The position numbers were made by a program, and so were the translations under genes. This document shows, piece by piece, positions 56,160-64,000 of a stretch of 64,000 bases of DNA. A model generated the notes under the pieces. The model was given only the letters and a program-made list of their open reading frames with translations, searched no databases and was not told the DNA's origin. Origin of the DNA: Orychophragmus violaceus. Lineage: Eukaryota; Streptophyta; Magnoliopsida; Brassicales; Brassicaceae. The DNA is taken from NCBI GenBank assembly GCA_030180135.1, contig CM058231.1, positions 30,445,034-30,509,033 on the forward strand. The letters are read 5' to 3'. Every line of letters begins with the position of its first letter. Position 1 is the first letter of the stretch.

Positions 56160-59112
56160 TTAAAGGGCCTCGGGAGAGCGGTTCCCAGCTTGGCTATCTG
56201 CTGCATCCTTAGGCTGATCAGGAGCACGGTCCTCGGCTCGACCCTCAGTCTCTCGAGCCAATCCTGCCGCTCGGAGGCCATCCGCCACCTCATGAGTAAC
56301 AGCAGCCTGATTAGAACCATAGGGGTTTGGAACAAGCGCGGCCGAGCTCTCCCCGCGACCGTGATCTCCAAGCGGAGTCATTGCAAAATCACCCTCATCC
56401 AAGTCCGTAAAATGGATCTCGAGAAGCTCGCGCATAATATTGAGCACGTCATAGTCCACCTTCTCTATCATGGACACTGGGATGTCGAAGCCATCCTTAA
56501 CAAGCTTCTTCAACATTGAAGCGACCGCAGCAGCCTGATTCATCATTACATACTTCCTCTTCCCAAGAGCTTCCTCTTCCCTGGCTTGCTTTATCTTCGA
56601 CAGCCGAGCTTGAGCACTCCCGAACATTCGTTTTCATTCCCTGAGAACCTCATAATCATGTGACGCCTTCAAACGGGCACACTCGGCCTTCATCTCATCC
56701 GCAAGCTCGGTCACACGTTTGGCCAAATCATCTGCCTCAGCCTGAACATTGGAGAAATTGGCCAGGAACTCTCGGTTCCCAGCATCAAGCCGAACGTTCT
56801 CGTCAACAAGCTTTTCCATCTTGCTCTCCAGCACGATGACTTTGTTTTCCTCGGCTTTATGCGATGACCGGAGCTCCTCCACAACCTTCACCTGCTCGCG
56901 CAAACCCTCAAGCTCGGTGACAGCTCTTTTAGCTTTGAAGGGCCCACTTCAGCTCTTTGATACTTCTTCCGCACTCGACTCGCTCCTTCTCATAACCATC
57001 AAAGAGCGAGTTGTAGTTGCAAAGGCCCTTTAAAAATAAAAGAGGCGAAGAAACTAAAAATCTAGCAAAAACTATCACAAGTCAAAAATGTTAGACAAGA
57101 CATAATATCATTCGCGGCCTGTTTATGGAACTCTGCCATAAAGGACTCGCTGACCGAGGGAAGATCTCTCGGCGGACTATCCCTAAGAACACAACAAATC
57201 CGCACAAGCCATCTCATCGCAGACTATCGATGTCGATCCTTCATACGTGAAGGAGAAATTGTAGTTGGGTCCACTCGCCTCGTTCCGAAGCTCAGCAACT
57301 TCATTATCAGTCTGATCAACCTGGACGAGTACACCCTCAGGATGATCCGCCAAATTTCCGAATTCCTCGGCGCCAGCACACTCGGAAGCTTTGACCTCAG
57401 CCTGATCTACCAAGGCTTCAGAAACTTGGTCACCAGTTTCAACAATAGCACCAAACGCTACCTTCTTCTTCTTCTTTCTTTTCTTAAGAGGAGGCACCTT
57501 GGAAGCGTCTTCGCCTTCCTGATCATGAGCTCCCGACTGAACCGCTAGCACCTCTGCGGTCGACGCTTCATCAAGCTAATATCTTTTCTTTTTCTTCTTC
57601 TTCGTCTGCTCGGTAGCCCTCGCCGATGCATCGTCCACCAAGTGGCTGATTCCCAGATACAAATCCAAGTCATGCTCGCCCCGAAGCACCAATCAAGGAA
57701 TCGGTTCAAGCGGATTTTTATGAGCAACCTGCTCGCTCCCAAGGTTCTCTCCAGCATAATCAAAAACATCAGCATCCATCCTGCCCATGTTTTTCTTCTT
57801 TCTACTCCGCTTCGAATACTGAACGAGTGGTTTGTCGTTTAACTCGGCCAAGGACTCAACCGAACGAAGAAGACAACCTGCGAAGGTGAATCCCGATCAG
57901 GAAAGAAAAATCAAACCTCAGTAGACAGCAGAATGAAAAATACCTTCGTCAAGGCGCTCAATGGCTCTTTTCACTGGCTCGGCGTGAACTTCTGGCCACG
58001 TCTGAATCCCACGAGCAACGAGCTTCTTCAGGTCCTCCGAAAAACCGTCTGGTAATGGGAGAGAGATAGGATGACGATCTGCAAAAAAAAAATAGGAAAC
58101 GAGCATGAGTTAGTCAATTTAAAGGAACGAGCAAAGCAAAATGGATTACCATGAATATGGTTCCATCTCGTCCTGTACGGTCTCTCTAGGTCAGGAACCG
58201 AAGCCGAGTTAACCCGAGCATAAAAGTAACGGTCTTACCAATCGTCAAGTTTGGCTGGCTTCCCGATGACGACCTTAAGACCATAGCGAGTCCTCATACT
58301 TACATAACGAGTCCCCACGGTCATACTATTCGTCGATATCGACAAAATTTCTTCAAAAAACCGTAGACTCATCTCAATACCACACTCAGCGGCCAGGATC
58401 ATGGAACCGACCAGGTTCTGAATAGCTGCAGGACGGAGTTGAGACAGCGCAATCCTTCTTTCCTCGCAATAGGCGAAGAGCAGTCTCGGCAAGGGAAACC
58501 TTAGATGGATAAGCTTGAACCAGAAATCGTATAGGCATATCCACCCCTCCGGGTAATCCCAAGGCCTCTCATGCGGTTCGGGCATGCGAAGCTCAAGCCG
58601 ACCAGCACCACCGGTAGAACAGTTATGCGCTAGCCACTTCAGATCATCGTCAGTACATTTCATCTGAAGAACCGGACGCAACGGCCGAGACTTCTTTTCT
58701 TTCTCGGAGTCACCCAAAGCCTATCGCCTCGATTTTTTCCGAGCTTTCTCAGACATACTCGCCTGCTCTTCTCTCGCCAGCTCCTTAGCCTGATCCACGA
58801 TATATACGTCCTCTGCCTTCAGTGGGAGAGAACAGTGATATTGTCTCGGCGGAACCGACCAAGGCCGAATACCGTCGTCTTCCGAGTCGATAAGATACGG
58901 AATCCAGATGCTCGGGAAACCACCTGAAGCTGGAGAAGACCGATCCCGTTTGTTTCCTAGGCTCGGGGAAATAATTTTCGTTGATCCGAGCCTGCCGGAG
59001 AACTCGACTGCGCAACAGACGAGCTGGATTGCGCAGAATTACCTTTGGACAATCTTGCCGAGTGAAGATCGTCGTGATCGGGAGACGACTCTGAATGAGA
59101 ATTGATTCTCAT
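56160..59112 (-). pseudogene. Tat2 antisense gene (aORF)
   Basis: Same organisation as in Tat1 but uninterrupted by another element. The ATG at 59112 (MRINSHSESSPDHDDLHS) opens a serine-rich start with early stops. The core has GGAGRLELRMPEPHERPW, EGWICLYDFWFK and RFPLPRLLFAYCEERRIALS, then TVGTRYVSMRTRYGLKV (58235-58717). An intron of about 70 bp separates it from the exon ending near 57950. Lysine-rich patches at 57480 and 57590 and a long coiled coil at 56160-56903 follow, ending with ADGLRAAGLARETEG. At least four stops or shifts are present. Confidence 0.75.
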
Positions 59113-59212
59113 GACTAATGATACAACAAAAAATATAGAGAGAGAATTCTAGAGAGAAGGGAGAGCTAATTACCTGCGGAGGAAGAGAAATGAAGAATGA
59201 AAGATGCGGAGA

Positions 59213-59226
59213 GAAATATTTATAAG
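59213..59226 (-). promoter_or_regulatory. Candidate TATA box of the Tat2 antisense gene
   Basis: Minus-strand GCTTATAAATATTT, about 110 bases before the antisense ATG, with a donor-like GCAG/GTAATT near 59175. The arrangement is conserved with Tat1 although the surrounding sequence has diverged. Confidence 0.55.
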
Positions 59227-59480
59227 CGGAGCGGAAAGTTCTCGAGGAGAGTGCAATCATTACACCTATGGCGACTCTTCAGTACCCAGCGGTTATAGGC
59301 ACCATCATTATGCCTATGCGACTCCTCAACTTCCAGCAGCTTCCCAGGAAACCCTTGATTTTCCCGAGGAGGAAGACAACGAACGCAAACAAGCCGACCA
59401 AATCCACTCCGAACATGTATCGGCCCAACTAAAACACTTGACAAATCCGCCAACTCCAACGACTTCGAAGATCGACGAAC

Positions 59481-59496
59481 GGGGGGGGGGGGGGCT
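59481..59496 (+). promoter_or_regulatory. Tat2 polypurine tract (G14)
   Basis: Fourteen consecutive G followed by CT. Copia-4 begins immediately after. Confidence 0.7.
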
Positions 59497-60165
59497 TGTT
59501 GGAATTGTGTCCAGTAATCTCGGTACTGTCTCTAGAAAGTAAGAGTATGTCAATGATCAGACATAAGTCATATAATACTGGGGGTCATGATGGCTTGCTA
59601 GAGTCCGCTCATGATCTATAAGTCTTGGACTTATTGCCTTTATTATATGATCCCATATGGGTCACACGCCTAAGCCAACAGGAAAATGTGTAGGAACGGT
59701 TTAGCAGAAGTACGGTAAAAGTGCTAGGCATTTACTGTACTTAGAGAGAATAAAAGGGTTTGGCGACTCTGTGTCGATCGATACACAAGGAGTGTCGATC
59801 GACACAGTGCGCGAACGTTTTCGAGTTATTTGGTATTTGGGCCAAACGGCCCAAACGGAATTGGACAAGTTTTATAAGTAAAACTCGAGTCTTTTTCTTC
59901 TCCAACCCTAACTAGCCGCGCCTCTCTCTCTCCTGCGAATTCTCCTAGTGGCCTAGCAGCCTTCTTCCTGCTCGGTGTGCGTGTGTGAACCTCTGGAGGA
60001 GTTATCTCTCGGTGGCTCTCTGATCTCAGACATACCGTCCCTTTCCGCTGCAAATCAGGTATAAGGTGAGATCATCTATTGTTTCTATTCAAGAGAACCT
60101 AGATCCGCATGTTTAGGATGATCTGAATCTGGAATTGAATCAGGATTGATCTAAACATTCCTTCA
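59497..60165 (+). repeat. Copia-4 5' LTR
   Basis: 669 bp, bounded by TG and CA and by the primer site. Contains a dyad cassette at 59771-59806 followed by GTGCGCGAACG. Confidence 0.85.
59771..59806. repeat. Paired-dyad cassette (Copia-4 LTR)
   Basis: GTGTCGATCGATAC, spacer ACAAGGA, GTGTCGATCGACACA, then GTGCGCGAA. It has the same position in the LTR and the same tail as in Copia-2, although the flanks differ. Confidence 0.82.
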
Positions 60166-60166
60166 G

Positions 60167-60180
60167 TGGTATCAGAGCCA
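60167..60180 (+). promoter_or_regulatory. Copia-4 primer binding site
   Basis: TGGTATCAGAGCCA one base after the LTR. Confidence 0.92.
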
Positions 60181-60357
60181 TGGTTCTGGTTTTTCTTGTT
60201 TAGATTCAAGTTTAGGATTGTTTTTCTTGTTTAAAAGTGTTTTGAATCAACTACTGATAAGAAAAATCACTTAAGCAACAAGGAATTGAAACCTAAACAC
60301 ACCTAAAATCGCAGAAACCAAGCTATATTGATTTGGTGGAATGCGATTTTCATAAGT

Positions 60358-60668
60358 CAGTATCGACTGCGATCGCATGGATCGATCGATACGATCGCAT
60401 GGATCGGTCGATACAGTCTATCGGCTAACCTTGTTAACGCGTGAAAGCATCGATCGATGCAGGATCGATGCAGGTTCGATGTTGGTGCATCGACCGATGC
60501 GGTTGGTGCATCGATCGACACGGTTAGGGTTTTGGCTCGGATCCGTGCATGCGTGAGAGCATCGATCGATACAGGATCGATGCACGATCGATGCAGGATC
60601 GATGCTAAGAGCATCGACCGATGTGGTTGATGGATCGATCGACACGGTTGGTTCATCGATCGACATGG
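60358..60668. repeat. Dense array of GATCGATC dyads in the Copia-4 leader
   Basis: At least a dozen dyads of the types GCATCGATCGATGC, GCATCGACCGATGC, CATCGATCGACAC and GATCGATGCAGGATCGATGC lie within 310 bases. The outer parts repeat in two blocks, each of the form GCGTGAGAGCATCGATCGAT. Both strands are open in short frames here, but that results from the lack of TA in the repeat and not from coding. Confidence 0.85.
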
Positions 60669-61126
60669 TTGGTTTAAGGCTCGGTTTAATATTTTGATTA
60701 AAATTAATTCGTCCTGGTTTAATAAACAGATTTAATAATTTTATTAAGTCTGGTTAAACCGGGACAAGAAATCCAATGTCGAAAGAATTATTGGATTTAG
60801 TGCCTAAACCAGGATTTTCTAATTTGATTTGGTTGGACCAAATAAATTGAGAAAATCCGGTTTAGTAAATAACCGGTTGACAATTGTGGTCATCGTAGTA
60901 ATTAAAATATAGTTAGACCAATTTTAATGAACCAGACCGGTTATGTCATTTAATTGGACAATTGGGTCATGTCTTGGACATGGACCAATTCTTGGGCCTC
61001 GGGCCAAGAAGTTAAAACAATTGGGCCAATTATTTGAGTCTTTCTTCAGATTAATTTAAAATTTATTTTATAAAATTATAAAGTCGATTTTAAATTAAAG
61101 TTTCCGAAATTTTGAAATTAGAAAGT

Positions 61127-61275
61127 TTCTTAAATTAGAAGTTTCTGGATTTGCGGGTTTTGGATTTTAAAGAAATTTCTAAAGTTAGAAAGTTTCCGTT
61201 TTTAGAAAGTTTCCAATTTTAGAAAGTTTCCAAAAATAGTAGGTTTCCAAAAATGGAAAGTTTCCCGAAATAGTA
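61127..61275. repeat. Tandem TTAGAAAGTTTCC repeat in the Copia-4 leader
   Basis: Eight or so imperfect copies of a unit of about 14-18 bp: TTAGAAAGTTTC, TTAGAAGTTTCTGG, TTAGAAAGTTTCCG, TTAGAAAGTTTCCAA, ATAGTAGGTTTCCAA, ATGGAAAGTTTCCCG. No equivalent was seen in Copia-2. Confidence 0.75.
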
Positions 61276-61812
61276 ATCTTCTATTTTGGGAATGAATTTT
61301 TAAATAAACCTACGAACCTCAAATAATATCAAGCGTTGGATGTCTTGTCCATTCTATGTCAGCTGTCGAAGCCCATTCAATTGTATTCATGGCCTTACAG
61401 TGTGAGGGTGTCTGCTTTTGCGTGGATAAGACGGTTTGTGATTCATAAATGTCATTGGGAGTCCCAGACATTAATGATTACATGACTGTATAGTCTGGTT
61501 TTCTTGACTGGGCCATCGGGAGTCCCGGGCCTTGAGACATCAGAGTGGATTGGGCCTCGGGCCCAGATTCACAACCAAGAGTTATATCACGGATATAATT
61601 AGCCGATATAGGGCTTACCGATATAAGCTAAGGTTTGGTGACGGCCAGTGGCCCACTTTAATCTTAGTTATATGTGGATCTTGGAATCATTATATTCTAT
61701 TGAGGGTAACTTATGTTATTGAATATAATGCGTGATTAATCATATTAAATTTAATACGAGATTAATCATATTGAACATATTAACTAAAATCCTTTTATCT
61801 TAATTTTCAGTT

Positions 61813-62832
61813 ATGACTAGCACAAACAATCAAAACACTTTCTCGATCCGGTCTGTCCTTAAGATGGACAAGCTGAACGGATCAAATTTCTTGACTTGGT
61901 CGCGGAACCTGAGGCTAGTCCTCAGACAGGAGAGAAAGGACTATGTCCTTGAGAGAGCTCTCCCCGTGAGGATCGGGTCCAATGCTTCTCATGCAGTATA
62001 TGATGCTTGGAATAAGCATTATAATGATGCGGTAGATGTGCGTGGTCTGATATTGGCTACCATGGATTCAGACTTGCAGAAGCAATATGAGAACATGGAG
62101 TCGCCAATAGAGATGATCAGCAGCCTGAAATTGAAATTTCAGGAGCAGATAAGAGTGGAGAGATACCGGTTGGTTAAGTCTCTCACTAGCTGCAAGCTAC
62201 CAAATGATAATCCAGTGAGTCCTCATGTCAGTAAAATGATGGGTTACATTGATAACCTGAGGAAACTGGATTATCCAGTTAGCCAAGAATTGGCAACTGA
62301 GATCATTCTGCAGTCACTGCCGTCAAGCTATGATAAGTTCAGAAGGAACTATATCAAGAAAGGCTTAACGAAGACGCTGACTGAACTGCATGATATGCTC
62401 AAGACAGTTGAGCCAAACGTGAAGAGTACCATGTACAATCTCATGAATGAGAAGGGTAGGTTTACAAAACCTAATGCTGACAAGGGTGAAGACAAAGTTG
62501 TCCAGATTTTGAATCATGGCAAGCGTGTGTCTTCTGAGCCCGAGTCAGATTCCTCTTACGTTGGTAAGTGCTGCTACTGTAAGGAGACAAGGCATTGGAA
62601 GAGAGATTGCATTAAATTCATGGAAGATGATGAGGAGTTAAAGTCGATGTATGCGACTACTTCCTCAGGTATTCATGTTATTACTTCAAGTTCTACCTTA
62701 AAGGTATTGGATACTGGTTGTGGCACTGATATTTGTGATAATATGCAGAGCCTAAGCAACAGTAGAACGTTGAAGGAAGGGCAAGTGAAACTACATGTCT
62801 GGAAGGAGCTTGGGATGCTGCCTCAGCCGTAG
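61813..62832 (+). CDS. Copia-4 gag (intact) with protease start
   Basis: Open from the ATG at 61813 for 339 residues. Residues 20-60 have LNGSNFLTWSRNLRLVLRQE, the usual copia gag opening. The middle has SPHVSKMMGYIDNLRKLD and ILQSLPSSYDKFRRNY. A CCHC knuckle, CCYCKETRHWKRDC, is at residues 253-266 (CX2CX4HX4C, with Arg where Gly is usual before His). A protease-like VLDTGCGTDIC follows at about residue 298. The frame then ends at a stop after an apparent deletion (62830), so protease is not complete. Gag itself could still be made from the LTR promoter. An AG (TTTTCAG) precedes the ATG by two bases; whether it is a splice acceptor is unknown. Confidence 0.8.
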   Translation: MTSTNNQNTFSIRSVLKMDKLNGSNFLTWSRNLRLVLRQERKDYVLERALPVRIGSNASHAVYDAWNKHYNDAVDVRGLILATMDSDLQKQYENMESPIEMISSLKLKFQEQIRVERYRLVKSLTSCKLPNDNPVSPHVSKMMGYIDNLRKLDYPVSQELATEIILQSLPSSYDKFRRNYIKKGLTKTLTELHDMLKTVEPNVKSTMYNLMNEKGRFTKPNADKGEDKVVQILNHGKRVSSEPESDSSYVGKCCYCKETRHWKRDCIKFMEDDEELKSMYATTSSGIHVITSSSTLKVLDTGCGTDICDNMQSLSNSRTLKEGQVKLHVWKELGMLPQP

Positions 62833-64000
62833 GGTTTTTCACTTGTAGATACCTTCGAGGCTTGGTTTTGTATTAAGTAATTGCTACAATGTACCTGCTT
62901 TAAGCAGAGTTGTTTTTCATTCTCTTGTAAGAATTTGAACGTTTTCATTTTGATAAAAGACAAGTTTTGTTCTTTTGATCTTAATGAAATATTAATTGTA
63001 GCACCCTATTCAAGGAATGGGTTTTATATCTTAAACCAAAGAATGCCTAAATGTAACATAAATACCAAATTGGTTTAAATCTGATGAATTAAACCTGATT
63101 TTCTTGGCATAAATGTCTTGGTCACAGAGAGTAAGTCGGATTCAGAAATCCCATAGTTATGAACTGTTGGGCTCATTTGAATGAATGTCTTATGAGACTT
63201 GAATTCTGCTTACTAGACCAAAAGACAAAGGGCCCATCTTAGCCGAGCTAGAGAAAGGCCCAAAGGCTTATTGGAGATTGAACATACTCATGTATGTGGT
63301 CCGATGAGCAGTAATGCCAGAGAAAATTTTCTGTACTTCATTGTCTCGACTGATTAATTCAGTGAGTAAGACTGTGTTCATTTGATGAGACACAAGAAGG
63401 AATTCTTTGACATGGTCGTAAGAGTTCTAGAATGAGGTATAGAATGTGAGTGACAGAAGTATTGAGACTTTGGATTAGATCCAAGTGAGAATACTTAAGT
63501 CATCGATGGTGTGATCATCTGATTGAGTGTGAAGTCGTTTCACAGCTCATTTCTCCTGAAAACCTGTAGGTGTCTCTGTGAGAAAGAATCAGATCTTAAT
63601 AGAAATGATTAAAGATGAGTCACACGAATCTTCCATGATATTATTTAAGAATAACGCTCTAAATTATCTAAGTTCACGCTGAAATAGTTCCACCAATATC
63701 AGTTGAAAGACACCACGTAAATGTGGATTGGAATCGATCCAAATTTGTCTTTACTGAGTATTTGTAGTTGTGCTACTTCGCTGGTTGTCCTAGAGAAACT
63801 AAGGCTTGTTACTTTTACGTCCAATCTGTTTTCTAAGAAGGGAAGTTATTTTCCAAGAAGAACAGTGGGAGTAAAAGTATAACTCGAAGAAATTCGAGAA
63901 ATACAGGAGGCTGCTTTACCTATTGAGGGAGAGCAGCGGAAGGATTTACAGATTTCTGTAGAATCTACACCTGTGGAGCCTTGTCAGAAGGAAACCAAGG
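62833..64000 (+). pseudogene. Copia-4 pol remnant (pre-integrase, integrase)
   Basis: Strongly decayed. Pieces that align with Copia-2 pol include the TGCTACAATGTACCTGCT region (62881), the pre-integrase region before 63240, a start of integrase around 63260-63310 (TTATTGGAGATT, then GGTCCGATGAGCA) and the segment near 63830-63990 with AAGAACAGTGGGAGTAAAAG. Stops are frequent in every frame. RT would lie outside the window. Confidence 0.7.

Larger units (their letters stand above)
49134..59496 (+). mobile_element. Tat2: second Tat-like element, plus orientation, 3' LTR displaced
   Basis: The 5' LTR (49134-49769) has the same length, 636 bp, as in Tat1 and the same ends. Primer site, gag, pol, 3' region with the antisense gene and a G14 polypurine tract follow in the same order. 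The 3' LTR should begin at about 59500, but Copia-4 starts there instead, so the Tat2 3' LTR lies beyond Copia-4 outside the window. Gag-pol has more frameshifts than Tat1. Confidence 0.93.
59497..64000 (+). mobile_element. Copia-4: Ty1/copia element, 5' part, runs off the window
   Basis: The LTR at 59497-60165 starts TGTTGGAATTGTG and ends CATTCCTTCA. The primer site, a long leader, gag and a broken pol follow. Relatedness to Copia-2 is clear in gag, in the LTR (similar TTGCTAGAG and CTCATGATC motifs) and in the dyad cassettes. The 3' LTR is outside. The preceding bases GGGCT (59492-59496) would be the target duplication. Confidence 0.92.

Noticed and set aside
60357..60666. Two overlapping minus-strand frames of 82-99 codons rich in Ser, Ile, Asp and His
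   Set aside because: They are translations of the CGATCG dyad repeat, which lacks stop codons by composition.
1..64000. tRNA, rRNA or organellar insertions
   Set aside because: No cloverleaf-like gene, rRNA-like sequence or plastid/mitochondrial gene was recognised. tRNA-like strings are primer binding sites of retroelements.

Overview
The window is nuclear DNA of a flowering plant, almost certainly Brassicaceae. It is AT-rich and intron-bearing, and it is filled with nested LTR retrotransposons of plant types (Ty1/copia, Athila-like and Tat-like Ty3/gypsy, a chromovirus fragment). The only complete host gene is a three-exon DUF1218 membrane-protein gene (47136-48414, minus). A broken reticulon-like gene lies beside it (45780-46496, minus). 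From memory, this pair resembles the Arabidopsis thaliana AT1G68220/AT1G68230 neighbourhood; that synteny is a recollection and was not checked.

Layout. 1-3257: a decayed CACTA-type DNA transposon. 3474-4012: exons of an RPA-like OB-fold gene fragment. 5148-24543: a degenerate LINE ORF1-like gene (DUF4283 plus CCHC knuckle), cut into pieces by two LTR elements. These are Copia-1 (7385-12962, TSD TGACA) and a small non-autonomous LTR element (13006-23215, TSD TTGGT), which itself contains a young Athila-like element with no pol (13815-21425, TSD CCCAC). 24544-42511: Tat-like element Tat1 (TSD GACAA), carrying Copia-2 (31873-38602, TSD GAGGA) inside its antisense gene. 42704-45711: three truncated elements, namely a chromovirus with chromodomain, a TRIM-like element and a copia gag/LTR fragment. 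45712-49133: the gene island. 49134-59496: Tat2, a second copy of the Tat family. 59497-64000: Copia-4, which sits exactly between the Tat2 polypurine tract and its expected 3' LTR and runs off the window.

The insertion history can be read directly. Each complete LTR element has a perfect 5-bp target duplication, and the host sequence rejoins when the element is removed conceptually. LTR divergence by eye follows the nesting order: Athila-like about 0.7%, Copia-2 about 1%, Tat1 about 2%, host of the Athila about 3%.

The most unusual signals are these. (1) A short cassette of two GATCGATC-type dyads around a spacer of about 8-10 bp, followed by a CGCGAA or GGCGATTT tail. It recurs in unrelated elements, in LTRs, leaders and even pol coding sequence. 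(2) A conserved antisense gene in the Tat elements, with its own TATA box and intron. (3) A nearly intact Athila derivative that kept two long ORFs but has no protease, RT, RNase H or integrase. (4) A reticulon gene truncated in an intron by a copia LTR.
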